Of a DNA stretch of 21,761 nt, positions 7,475-14,317 are shown one piece after another. Below the pieces are notes generated by a model. It made no database searches. It had not been told where the DNA came from and saw only the letters and a program-made list of their open reading frames with translations. This DNA is from Myxococcota bacterium (GTDB lineage Bacteria > Myxococcota_C > UBA6777). Both the position numbers and the translations under genes were made by a program. How positions within the stretch are numbered: position 1 is the stretch's first letter; every line of letters starts with the position of its first letter. The stretch is from NCBI GenBank assembly GCA_963169055.1, contig CAUJFU010000291.1, positions 1 to 21,761 on the forward strand, written 5' to 3'.

Positions 7475-8197
7475 TTAGAGGTTTGAGAGGGCGGAGAGAT
7501 CGAGAAAAGGGGCAAGGGGAGAAGCGGCGATCTCTTCGCGGTAAACGGTGATGAGGATCAGGTCGCGGATCTTTTCTGTAAAGAAGCTGTGAAACACAGC
7601 GTGTTCGAGTTCTTTGGTTTGTGGGGCGTTTGTGGCGGTCTGTTGGGGCCATCGACAACGTTCGCTCCATGATACGGCATGTTGATCAAAGTCAAGATGG
7701 TAAGGAAAGACGCGGCAGATCCAAGGTCGATCGGGGTGGATCGAGCAACGGCCAGCGGAGTCGAGAAAAGTACAATTTTGCGTAGGTGGATCTTGCTTGA
7801 GTATCGGGAAGATCCGCCAATGGAAGGATTGTAGGGTGGCTTGAAGCATGGGCTTTTGTGCGAGGACTTCGGGGGGGAAGGTGGGTTTTTGGAGAGTGAT
7901 GCGATCGGTCCATCCGCGATCGACAAAGCGAGCGACATCGACAAGGCGCAAAAGAACGGTGTTGTGGGGTCCTTTGCAACAGTTATCGGTACACGCCGAG
8001 CAGTTGGGGATCTGGCCGCGTGGGAAGTTCCATCGCCACGAAGAAAGATCGGGTGGAGAGAGGTCAAATTCGCGGTGGAGCCGAAACAATCGCCATAGAT
8101 GGCGAGGTCGGCGGATCGGTTGGGATTGATAGCGTTGCCAAAGCTGGTGGATGTTTTTTTCGATGGGTCCGCTGGTGAGGATGCGTTGAAAGGTCAT
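7475..8197 (-). CDS. YkgJ-type Cys-cluster (zinc/iron-chelate) protein
   Basis: The 240-residue protein has the hallmark Cys pattern of the YkgJ/CxxCxxCC family: CSACTDNCCKG at residues 66-76 (C66, C69, C73, C74), then C142, then GRCSIHPDRPWICRVFPYHL with C151 and C161. The family is proposed to bind zinc or an iron-sulphur cluster and has no settled function; some members are linked to flagellar or lysine-methylation systems. The N-terminal 60 residues are rich in Arg, Trp and Leu and appear helical. The ATG at 8197 has no clear ribosome binding site. The gene leads the minus-strand run and sits 19 bp upstream of the LysR gene, so the two may be co-transcribed. It diverges from the membrane protein gene at 8394. 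Confidence 0.85.
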   Translation of the reverse strand: MTFQRILTSGPIEKNIHQLWQRYQSQPIRRPRHLWRLFRLHREFDLSPPDLSSWRWNFPRGQIPNCSACTDNCCKGPHNTVLLRLVDVARFVDRGWTDRITLQKPTFPPEVLAQKPMLQATLQSFHWRIFPILKQDPPTQNCTFLDSAGRCSIHPDRPWICRVFPYHLDFDQHAVSWSERCRWPQQTATNAPQTKELEHAVFHSFFTEKIRDLILITVYREEIAASPLAPFLDLSALSNL

Positions 8198-8301
8198 CGT
8201 TTTTGTCGTGGCGTTGAAAGAGCCGTTGGTTCGGTTTGATTGAAATAGCGGTGGTTTCGTGATGAAGCAAGGAAGCGGTCGGAGAGCGAGATATCCGCGA
8301 G

Positions 8302-8331
8302 TTGTGCTTGTTGGTGTTGCGGGCGTATGTT
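8302..8331 (+). promoter_or_regulatory. Possible sigma-70-like promoter for the membrane protein gene
   Basis: TTGTGC (8302-8307) and TATGTT (8326-8331) are separated by 18 bp, about 60 bp upstream of the ATG at 8394. Each box is a partial match, so this is a tentative call. Confidence 0.3.
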
Positions 8332-8393
8332 AGCATCCTGTGCGCTCGGTGGCGAGTCATTTGTAGGTTGCGAAAAGAAGGAGATGGGCGCGG

Positions 8394-8936
8394 ATGCGAC
8401 AATTTCATCCCCCGCGAGTGGGGAGTTTGGTGGGTTGGTTGGCGTTGTGTTGGGGTGTGCTGGGGGTGGTGGTGATCTTGGTGGATGCGTTGTGGCGTTT
8501 GAGCGGCTATGCGTGGGCTGCGGTGCGCGGCGGAGAGATGGGTGGGTGGCATTGGTTGGTGTGGGTGCTCTGGGTGGTGGCCAATGCGTATATGGAGGGC
8601 TATCGGGGGTTTCAGCGTTCGTTTAGTCCGATGGTGGTGGAGCGCGGATTTTTGTTGGCGCAGGGAGGGCGTTGGTGGCAGGTGTTGCTTGCGCCGGCGG
8701 TGTGCATGGCGCTGTTGTCTGCGCGTCGAAAGCGGCTGATCGTGTCGTGGGTGATCGTGGGGCTGGTGGTGGGGTTGGTGATCACGATTCGGCAGATCGC
8801 GCAACCTTGGCGGGGGATCGTGGATGCGGGTGTGGTGGTGGGGTTGGGATGGGGTACGTTGAGTGTGGTGGTGTTTTTTGTGCGGGCCTTGCTTGGTCAT
8901 GCGATCCCAAGCCGTGAAGGGAACGATGTAATTTGA
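8394..8936 (+). CDS. Four-helix membrane protein, unknown function
   Basis: The 180-residue protein starts at an ATG with AAGGAGAT about 10 bases upstream. Predicted membrane helices lie at about 11-33, 50-66, 95-107 and 116-134, with another hydrophobic stretch at 142-166. A notable soluble motif sits between helices two and three: NAYMEGYRGFQRSFSPMVVE at about 64-83. Together with a conserved-looking Arg-rich turn near 110, it recalls an uncharacterised bacterial membrane protein family I cannot name. Codons are strongly biased to G at the third position (GTG, TTG, GGG), in line with the plus strand being G-rich here. It is divergent from the YkgJ gene, and element copy C follows it. Confidence 0.7.
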   Translation: MRQFHPPRVGSLVGWLALCWGVLGVVVILVDALWRLSGYAWAAVRGGEMGGWHWLVWVLWVVANAYMEGYRGFQRSFSPMVVERGFLLAQGGRWWQVLLAPAVCMALLSARRKRLIVSWVIVGLVVGLVITIRQIAQPWRGIVDAGVVVGLGWGTLSVVVFFVRALLGHAIPSREGNDVI

Positions 8937-9011
8937 AGGATCGTGTTTTTGGGGGAGATTCGCAGCGCAGTGGGATGTTTTTGTGGGGAAAAGTTCGGAA
9001 GGGGATGATGT

Positions 9012-9184
9012 GAACGGGTATGTTTTCGGATATGTTTTTGTGGGGCTTTGCCCCACGCCCCACAAGGGGTCTCGGCCCCCTTGACCCCGTATTGGCGGGG
9101 TGAGCGATGGTTTTCCAAACAGGCAACGCTGCCGCTTGAAGTGTCGTGAACACGGGGGTTTTTGTCCAACCGCGTCAGTTTGGC
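9012..9184 (+). mobile_element. Dispersed element, copy C
   Basis: This copy has GTGGGGCTTTGCCCCAC at 9040-9056, a CAAGGGG/CCCCTTG hairpin, ACCCCGTATTGGCGGGGT (itself an inverted repeat), TTTTCCAAACAG, CGCTTGAAGTGTCG, and GAACACGGGGG plus T-tract. The right end CAACCGCGTCAGTTTGG (9167-9183) is a degenerate terminal repeat. The left end is too decayed to see and is placed by the spacing in other copies. It lies between the stop at 8936 and the MFS start at 9212. A GTG at 9146 in phase with the MFS gene lies inside the element and should not be used as its start. Confidence 0.65.
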
Positions 9185-9211
9185 GAGGATAAGAAAGGAG
9201 CGAGAGAGTCG

Positions 9212-10627
9212 ATGGAAAAAATACTTCATTTTTTGAACGAGTATCGTCTGTTGATGCAGTCCTCTGTACGAGAGTTGTGGGTCGTTTATTTCGCGAAGCT
9301 GATGGAGTCGCTGGCTTATTTTACGTCGATGATGGTGATGGTGTTGTATTTCAGCCAACACTTGGGCTTAAACGATGTGGAGGCGGGGAAGCTATTTGGT
9401 TATTGGTCGCTGGGGTACGGGATCTTGATCTTTTTGGCGGGAGCGTTGTGCGATGTGATCGGCATCAAGCGCTCGTTGCTGTTGGGGTTATTGGCGTGTG
9501 TGGTGGGGCGGTTTTTGTTTGGTGTGGCCCCGTCCTTTTACGCGACGGTGTTGTTTTCGCTGCCGTTGTTGGCGCTCGGGATGCCTCTGCTGATCCCGAT
9601 CAAGTCGGCGGCGATCAAGCAGTACACAACGGCACGTAGCCGAGGTCTGGCGTTTGCGATTTTTTATGCTTTGATGAACGTGGGGGCGTTGGTGGCGGGG
9701 ATCGCGTTGGATCAGCTTACATGGATCGTGCGCAGCATGGGCGGCGTACCGAAGGGCAAGATCGTGATGAAGAGCGGGCATGATGTGACGCCATACGTCT
9801 TGCGGCTGTGGGGGTATGAATTCAGTAGCTATCAATTGGTGTTTTTGTTCGGCTTTGTGACGACGTTGTTGGGGTTGTTGGCGATCGTCTTGTTTGTGCG
9901 CCAAGGCATCTACGCAGAGGAAGATGTGGAAGCGACGCAGCGGGATCAGAAAGAGCGAAAGAATCCGTTGCGTTTGTTGTGGGCGTCGATGTCGCACAAG
10001 GTTTTTTGGATGTTTATGATCTTAATCGTGTTGATGTCTGTTATCAAATTGCTCTTTACGCACGTACACATCACGATGCCGAAGTTCATGTTGCGAGAGA
10101 TCGGGCCGATGGCTGCTATCGGAAAGACGTATTCGATTAACGGTTTTATGATGATGGTCTTGCCGCCTTTGATGGCTGTTTATACAGCGAGATTTCGCAC
10201 TTTTTCTGTTTTAATTGTCGGTGGTTTTATCTCTGCACTGTCTCCTTTCTTTTTGGCGATTGATGCACAGCACTACGCGCCTATTGCGAAATCTTTGGGA
10301 ATACACCCTGTGTATGTGCCAGTGATCTTGTTTTATGTGATGTTGTCGATCGGTGAGGCGCTGTGGGGGCCAAAGCTGTACGAGTACACCGCAGCGATCG
10401 CGCCAAAAGGAGAAGAAAGCACTTATATGGCGATGAGTGGCTTGCCTTGGGTGCTGGCCAAGCTGCCCGCAGGGATCTTGTCGGGGTATTTGTTGGCCGC
10501 GTATTGTCCCGAAGAAGGGCCGCGAAATGCAGCGATGATGTGGTTGGTGATCGGTTTGACAACGTTGAGCGCGCCTGTGCTGTTGGTGTTTTTGCGCCGA
10601 TGGATCGTACCCAAAGAGTTTGCTTGA
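9212..10627 (+). CDS. Major facilitator superfamily transporter
   Basis: The 471-residue protein has about 12 predicted membrane helices. The loop between helices two and three carries the MFS signature (GALCDVIGIKRSLLLG, fitting GxLxDxxGxK/R at about residues 75-90). Helix five contains FAIFYALMNVGALVAG, which resembles peptide-transporter-like (POT) and related MFS members. A soluble loop after helix five (SMGGVPKGKIVMKSGHDVTP) and a basic central loop (RQGIYAEEDVEATQRDQKER) split the protein into two halves. The substrate is unknown. I chose the ATG at 9212, with AAGGAG and GAGAGAG upstream. The upstream region is element copy C, so transcription may start within or just after it. It is convergent with the SRPBCC-like gene across a tandem repeat. 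Confidence 0.85.
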   Translation: MEKILHFLNEYRLLMQSSVRELWVVYFAKLMESLAYFTSMMVMVLYFSQHLGLNDVEAGKLFGYWSLGYGILIFLAGALCDVIGIKRSLLLGLLACVVGRFLFGVAPSFYATVLFSLPLLALGMPLLIPIKSAAIKQYTTARSRGLAFAIFYALMNVGALVAGIALDQLTWIVRSMGGVPKGKIVMKSGHDVTPYVLRLWGYEFSSYQLVFLFGFVTTLLGLLAIVLFVRQGIYAEEDVEATQRDQKERKNPLRLLWASMSHKVFWMFMILIVLMSVIKLLFTHVHITMPKFMLREIGPMAAIGKTYSINGFMMMVLPPLMAVYTARFRTFSVLIVGGFISALSPFFLAIDAQHYAPIAKSLGIHPVYVPVILFYVMLSIGEALWGPKLYEYTAAIAPKGEESTYMAMSGLPWVLAKLPAGILSGYLLAAYCPEEGPRNAAMMWLVIGLTTLSAPVLLVFLRRWIVPKEFA

Positions 10628-10632
10628 GAGAG

Positions 10633-10783
10633 ATGGAGGAAAAAGGCGGATGCTTGGGGTGATGTAAAGGAAACAGGCGGATGCTTGAGGGGATGTAAAG
10701 GAAACAGGTGGTGGTTTGGGGGATGTAAAGGAAAAAGGCGGATGCTTGAGGGGATGTGGAAGAAACAGGCGGTGGTTAGGGGG
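10633..10783. repeat. Five-unit 29-31 bp tandem repeat between convergent genes
   Basis: Five units begin at ATG positions 10633, 10662, 10693, 10723 and 10754. The core is GTAAAGGAAACAGGCGG then ATGCTTGAGGGG or a TGGTTTGGGGG variant. The units alternate between the two endings (GATGCTTG in units 1, 2 and 4; GTGGTT in 3 and 5). The array fills the gap after the MFS stop, and its last unit contains the stop codon of the minus-strand gene at 10776. It has no spacer structure, so it is not CRISPR. Confidence 0.8.
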
Positions 10784-11237
10784 ATTCGAGAGCTTGTTTC
10801 ATGCGTTTGAGGTAATCGAGGACACCATCGCGGATGCCTTTTTTGATCAGAGGGGCGATGAGTGCGGCGAGTAGGCGATTGACGGTCATGTCCATGGCAA
10901 GGGACTGTTTGTATTCGAGTCGGGTTTGTGTGGTGGAGATGGCGATGAATCGGGCTTCTCCAGCGACGGAGATATTGTTTGCTGTGGTGGAACGCCAAGT
11001 CAGAACGCCTTGGGAGTCGACGTCGTAGCGGCAGATGTAGTCAGCTTGGAATACGACGCCGTGAGAGGATTGGGGCTGGACGTGAAAATGGATGGTGTGA
11101 TCGTCAAGGATCTTGTAAGAGGCCATCTGCCCCGTGTAGCGGGCGATTATCTTGGGATTACAAAAGGCCGCGAGAGCTTGTTCGCGGGGAACGTTAAGGA
11201 TGAGGGTCTCGTGGGTGTCGCCTTCAAAGCGGGGAAT
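10776..11237 (-). CDS. SRPBCC (polyketide cyclase/START-like) protein with non-standard start
   Basis: From an ATG at 11126 only 116 residues would be made, but protein-like sequence clearly continues upstream in frame (FEGDTHETLILNVPREQALA, then AAFCNPKIIARYTGQ). No ATG, GTG or TTG occurs in this frame between 11126 and the in-frame stop at 11517. The best candidate is ATT at 11235-11237, six bases after GGAG; CTG at 11238-11240 is the alternative. This gives 153 residues, a normal length for the SRPBCC fold. The features fit: an N-terminal strand, a helix (REQALAAFCNP), then strands (HTIHFHVQPQS, YICRYDVDSQG, LTWRSTTA, ARFIAISTTQTRLEYKQ) and a long C-terminal helix. The fold binds hydrophobic ligands; the ligand here is unknown. 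It lies downstream of the glyoxalase gene, same strand. Confidence 0.65.
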   Translation of the reverse strand: MPRFEGDTHETLILNVPREQALAAFCNPKIIARYTGQMASYKILDDHTIHFHVQPQSSHGVVFQADYICRYDVDSQGVLTWRSTTANNISVAGEARFIAISTTQTRLEYKQSLAMDMTVNRLLAALIAPLIKKGIRDGVLDYLKRMKQALESP

Positions 11238-11284
11238 CAGATACTCCGTTGGGATGGGGGGATGGGGCGTGGCGGGTGGTGTCT

Positions 11285-11350
11285 GTGGATCGCCTATGCT
11301 CGGTCGGATCGTGGGGCTGCCTATGCTCGGTCGGATCGTGGATCTGCCTG
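11285..11350. repeat. 26-27 bp direct repeat (two units and a partial third)
   Basis: Units at 11285-11310 and 11311-11337 share GCCTATGCTCGGTCGGATC; a partial third follows from 11338 (GTGGATCTGCCTG). The array lies between the glyoxalase stop (11377) and the probable start of the SRPBCC-like gene (11237). In that gene's frame it would encode repeated TIRPSIG, but this is unlikely to be translated. Confidence 0.7.
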
Positions 11351-11376
11351 TTGGGACGGGTGGAGCAGAGCGGGGA

Positions 11377-11817
11377 TCACCAAGTGCCTGTGTTGGGCAT
11401 GGAGAGCCAAGGTTCCGCAGGTTCGAGAGCTTCGCCTTTTTGGAGTAGTTCGATGGAGATATTGTCGGGAGTGCGGATGAAGGCCATGCGACCGTCGCGT
11501 GGAGGGCGATGGATGATCAGGCCGCTGTCTTGGAGCTTTTGGCAGGTGGCGTAGATATCGTCGACGGCAAAGGCGAGATGGCCGAAGTTGCGTCCGCCCG
11601 TGTAGACTTCGGGATCCCAATTGTAGGTGAGTTCGATCGTGGGGGATTGTGTGATGCGGGCTTGTTCGGCGTCGTCGGGAGATGCGAGGAAAACGAGTGT
11701 AAAGCGGCCTTTTTCATAGTCGTTGCGGCGGATCTCGACCATGCCAAGCTTGTTGCAAAAGAAGTCGAGCGATTGATCGAGGTTTGTGACGCGGAGCATG
11801 GTGTGTAAGTATTTCAT
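11377..11817 (-). CDS. gloA: Glyoxalase I (lactoylglutathione lyase)
   Basis: The 146-residue protein matches glyoxalase I, which isomerises the hemithioacetal of methylglyoxal and glutathione to S-lactoylglutathione in the cytoplasm. The four metal ligands of the family are visible: His5 ([10 protein letters not shown]), Glu62 (PTIELTYNW), His80 ([13 protein letters not shown]) and Glu123 ([10 protein letters not shown]). The spacing is close to the E. coli enzyme, so it is probably of the Ni/Co-dependent type. The length is slightly above the usual 130-135 because of a short C-terminal tail. AAGGAG lies six bases before the ATG. It diverges from the EamA-like transporter across 149 bp. The SRPBCC-like gene lies downstream, 139 bp away. 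Confidence 0.93.
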   Translation of the reverse strand: MKYLHTMLRVTNLDQSLDFFCNKLGMVEIRRNDYEKGRFTLVFLASPDDAEQARITQSPTIELTYNWDPEVYTGGRNFGHLAFAVDDIYATCQKLQDSGLIIHRPPRDGRMAFIRTPDNISIELLQKGEALEPAEPWLSMPNTGTW

Positions 11818-11966
11818 GAAGTCTCCTTTGGGGGCTTTGCGGGGGAAGAAAGAAGTTGTGTGCGAGAGGAAGTTGGTTTAGGCTTAGTGATCCAGCTTTT
11901 GGCATAGCAGGATAGGTGCAAGCTGACGAAACACGGGCTATCCTGAGAGGATGGAGCATAAAATAG

Positions 11967-13034
11967 ATGCAAGACGAAAGCAAAGGTTATGTGCCAAGCA
12001 GTACGGCGGATCGCATCGCGAACGCTTCGATCTGGTGGTTCGCTTTTGGTTATTTTGCGTGTTATGTGCCGTATAGCTTGATCGCCAGAGCGATCTCGCG
12101 GGGGTTGTGGTGGGGGACGAATGGCCCGATGGATGGGGCGCGTTTGCTTCCGTTGAGTCTGATGGTCTCGGCGGTGGGGATGGTGATCTTTTTGTATGCG
12201 ACGGGGCTTTGGCGCTATGCCCACCAATTCAAGATCGGCCCGTTGTCGATCCCGCGCCCCTCAAAAGGGACGTTTTTGTCAGGACTTTGTACTGCAACGA
12301 TCATCGCAACCACGACGTTGGCTTACACATTCAAAGGGATCAGCATCGTGTTTGCGATGTTGTTGATGCGCGGTGGTGTGTTGATGATCGCGCCTGCGGT
12401 GGACATGTTGAGCGGTCGGAAAGCGCGGTGGTTTTCGTGGGTGGGGCTGTTTCTGAGCTTTTTGGCGCTGGTGGTGGCGTTTTGGGAACCCGGTGGTAGT
12501 ACGGTGTTGAATACAGCGGTGGTGGTCGATATCTCTTTGTATCTGGCTGCTTATTTTGTGCGCTTGCGCTTGATGAGTTCGATGGCAAAGTCGGATGATT
12601 CGTCCAAACAATGGCAATTTTTCGCAGAAGAACAGATCGTCGGCGTATCGGCGATTATGGCGTTTGTGGTGGCGTTGGCGGCTTTGGGGTGGGGTTCGCT
12701 GGGGCGGGAGTTGGCGCAAGGGTTCTCATTGTTTGACGGAGGGATCGTGTTGGTGGGTGTGCTTTTGATCGGGCTTTTCTCCCAAGGGACGGGGATCTTT
12801 GGTGGCCTGATATTGCTCAACAAACAAGAAAATACCTTTTGTGTACCTGTCAATCGCTCGTCGAGCATCTTGGCCGGTGTGTTGGCGAGCGCGTTGCTGA
12901 CGTGGTTTTTTAACGCGCCAGCACCGAGTCCTTACAAGCTCGCAGGAGCGGGCCTAATCATCGCAGCGATCTTGGTTTTGAGCATCCCGCCTTTGGTGGA
13001 AAGATACCAAAAACGCAAGGCCGCAAAGGCGTAA
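11967..13034 (+). CDS. EamA/DMT-like membrane transporter
   Basis: The 355-residue protein has about ten predicted membrane helices in two halves, as in drug/metabolite (EamA) transporters. In the first half the region TATIIATTTLAYTFKGISIVFAMLLMRGGVLMIAPAVDML (about residues 108-147) is typical of DMT helices three to five. In the second half RSSSILAGVLASALLTWFF near 305-323 resembles the repeated motif. A soluble N-terminus of about 20 residues and a basic C-terminus (YQKRKAAKA) are both expected in the cytoplasm. The substrate is unknown. The ATG has GGAG about 10 bases upstream. It diverges from gloA with no visible shared regulator site. An inverted repeat follows its stop. Confidence 0.8.
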   Translation: MQDESKGYVPSSTADRIANASIWWFAFGYFACYVPYSLIARAISRGLWWGTNGPMDGARLLPLSLMVSAVGMVIFLYATGLWRYAHQFKIGPLSIPRPSKGTFLSGLCTATIIATTTLAYTFKGISIVFAMLLMRGGVLMIAPAVDMLSGRKARWFSWVGLFLSFLALVVAFWEPGGSTVLNTAVVVDISLYLAAYFVRLRLMSSMAKSDDSSKQWQFFAEEQIVGVSAIMAFVVALAALGWGSLGRELAQGFSLFDGGIVLVGVLLIGLFSQGTGIFGGLILLNKQENTFCVPVNRSSSILAGVLASALLTWFFNAPAPSPYKLAGAGLIIAAILVLSIPPLVERYQKRKAAKA

Positions 13035-13085
13035 TACGATACCCGGAAAAGTGTGATCAAAGGGCCAGTGCGATCCACCGTAGAC

Positions 13086-13165
13086 GCCCGATGGTCGGGC
13101 AGCCACAGGGGGATGCTTCTACATTTTGTGCTTACACCGTGGGCGGATTTCGTACAAGCATTCAT
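13086..13165 (+). repeat. GGGCAGCC inverted-repeat family, copy 1 (decayed)
   Basis: The stretch from 13098 (GGGCAGCCACAGGGGG, then TGC..CTACA and GG.GGATTT) aligns with the copy at 17950. The right arm has decayed, so the hairpin is lost here. A separate inverted repeat, GCCCGATGGTCGGGC (13086-13100), overlaps its left edge and could help end transcription of the EamA-like gene, though no T-tract follows. The rest of the 253-bp gap to 13287 shows nothing recognisable. Confidence 0.6.
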
Positions 13166-13287
13166 CGCATCGATGCGGATGGTTGGTTGAGCGGCTCGAG
13201 GCCGACGTCACGGAAGAATCGGGGGGAGGATGCGCACCACGATCAGGCCCGCCTTCTTGGGGTCGATGTCACGGAGGGATGGGGGGG

Positions 13288-14088
13288 CTAGTCGCGCTGG
13301 AGGTTGCGCAGAGAGAAGATCTGTTCGGGGAGTTGGACTTTGAACTTGATGGTTTTCATGGTGACTTCGGTCCATGTGCCGCGTCGCAGCTTGTTTTCCA
13401 TGCGTACAACGGTGGGATAGTAGCGCTCGCCGTACTGTTTGACGTTGCTGAGCATCATGACCTTGAGTAGGCGTCCAGAAACAGCGAAGAGTTCGGATTT
13501 GAGGGTGACGAATTGGGTTTTGTGGATCCAGACTTTGCGAGTGGGGTAGGTTTCGCCCGGGTTTTTTTGCGTAAGTTTGAGCACATAACAAAGCTGCCCG
13601 TTGACCGCTTCTTCGCCCACGAGTTCTTTGTTGTAGCGGTCGCGCAATGCGGTGGAATCAAGCATATCCTCGTAAGAAAAATCGCTGCCCATCATCGACT
13701 GTCGGAGCATATGGCCTGAGATCTTGAGGACTTTTTCAGCCGAAGGCATATACATCCAAAGGTTGTTGCGCAGCTTGAGATACTTGATACCTTTGTCACG
13801 AGCAGGCGACAAAAACTCGGTGTAGGAAGAATCTTCGCCTTTGGAATAGCTGCGCATGTGGCTTTCACGAGTGCGGCCATAGCGATGAATCCGCATAATC
13901 GTATAAGATTCTCGGCTCTCAAAGACGTGATTTTTGTCCATGCGTCGGATGATTTCTTCGGGAGTGATCTTGTCTTGGGCGTAGGTGGGGGCAAGTGAGA
14001 GAAAAAGTGCCGCCGTGCCGAGCATCGCAACGAAGGCGGTTTTTGTGGCACGCGCTGTAACGTATCGTTGGGTGTGGTGTGATTGCAT
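13288..14088 (-). CDS. LolA-like outer membrane lipoprotein-sorting protein
   Basis: The 266-residue protein has a signal peptide (basic start, hydrophobic core at about 17-33, cleavage near TYA-QD at 36-39) and then the LolA-like fold that accompanies MacB/FtsX- or RND-type systems. Diagnostic segments are YTIMRIHRYGRTRESHMRS, GIKYLKLRNNLWMYMPSAEK, MMGSDFSYEDM (132-142) and a C-terminal VTMKTIKFKVQLPEQIFSL. The MGSDFSYED motif is characteristic of the group often annotated as outer membrane lipoprotein-sorting protein. The family is thought to carry a lipid or lipoprotein through the periplasm; the cargo is unknown. It is last in the minus-strand export run, separated from the second permease by element copy D. 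AAAGGG sits about nine bases before the ATG. Confidence 0.88.
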   Translation of the reverse strand: MQSHHTQRYVTARATKTAFVAMLGTAALFLSLAPTYAQDKITPEEIIRRMDKNHVFESRESYTIMRIHRYGRTRESHMRSYSKGEDSSYTEFLSPARDKGIKYLKLRNNLWMYMPSAEKVLKISGHMLRQSMMGSDFSYEDMLDSTALRDRYNKELVGEEAVNGQLCYVLKLTQKNPGETYPTRKVWIHKTQFVTLKSELFAVSGRLLKVMMLSNVKQYGERYYPTVVRMENKLRRGTWTEVTMKTIKFKVQLPEQIFSLRNLQRD

Positions 14089-14138
14089 CTGAAAGGCCCT
14101 TTCTTGAGTGGCGGGGGATTGTTTTGCATCGTGTTTGT

Positions 14139-14307
14139 ATTGGACTTCGACGTCTCGGGGTTTTTGGGGCGCTGCCCCACGCCCCGCAAGGGACCTGTGG
14201 CCCCTTGACCCCGTATTGGCGGGGCGAACAGATGTTTTTCAAACCAACAAAGGTTCCGCTTGGGGTGGCGCGAACGCGGGTTTTTTTGTCGGCTGGGTAA
14301 GTCCTAT
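14139..14307 (+). mobile_element. Dispersed element, copy D
   Basis: The right end CGGCTGGGTAAGTCCTAT (14290-14307) and left end ATTGGACTT (14139 onward) match the copy A ends, giving 169 bp. Inside are TTGGGGCGCTGCCCCAC, a CAAGGG/CCCTTG hairpin, ACCCCGTATTGGCGGGG, TTTTTCAAAC, CGCTTG and GAACGCGGG plus T-tract. It separates the second permease (stop 10 bp away) from the LolA-like gene (50 bp away) and is in antisense orientation to both. Confidence 0.7.
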
Positions 14308-14317
14308 TACAAAAAGA

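Noticed and set aside
8064-9065. 333-residue minus-strand open frame rich in His, Pro and Arg
   Set aside because: It lies antisense to the membrane protein gene and the element; its composition is what a G-rich complementary strand produces, and it shows no domain.
10633-10783. CRISPR array
   Set aside because: Units are directly adjacent and vary in their second half; there are no unique spacers of constant length.
10423-10998. 191-residue minus-strand frame with repeated FPLHP motifs
   Set aside because: The repeats are only the translation of the tandem DNA repeat at 10633-10783, joined to shadows of the flanking genes.
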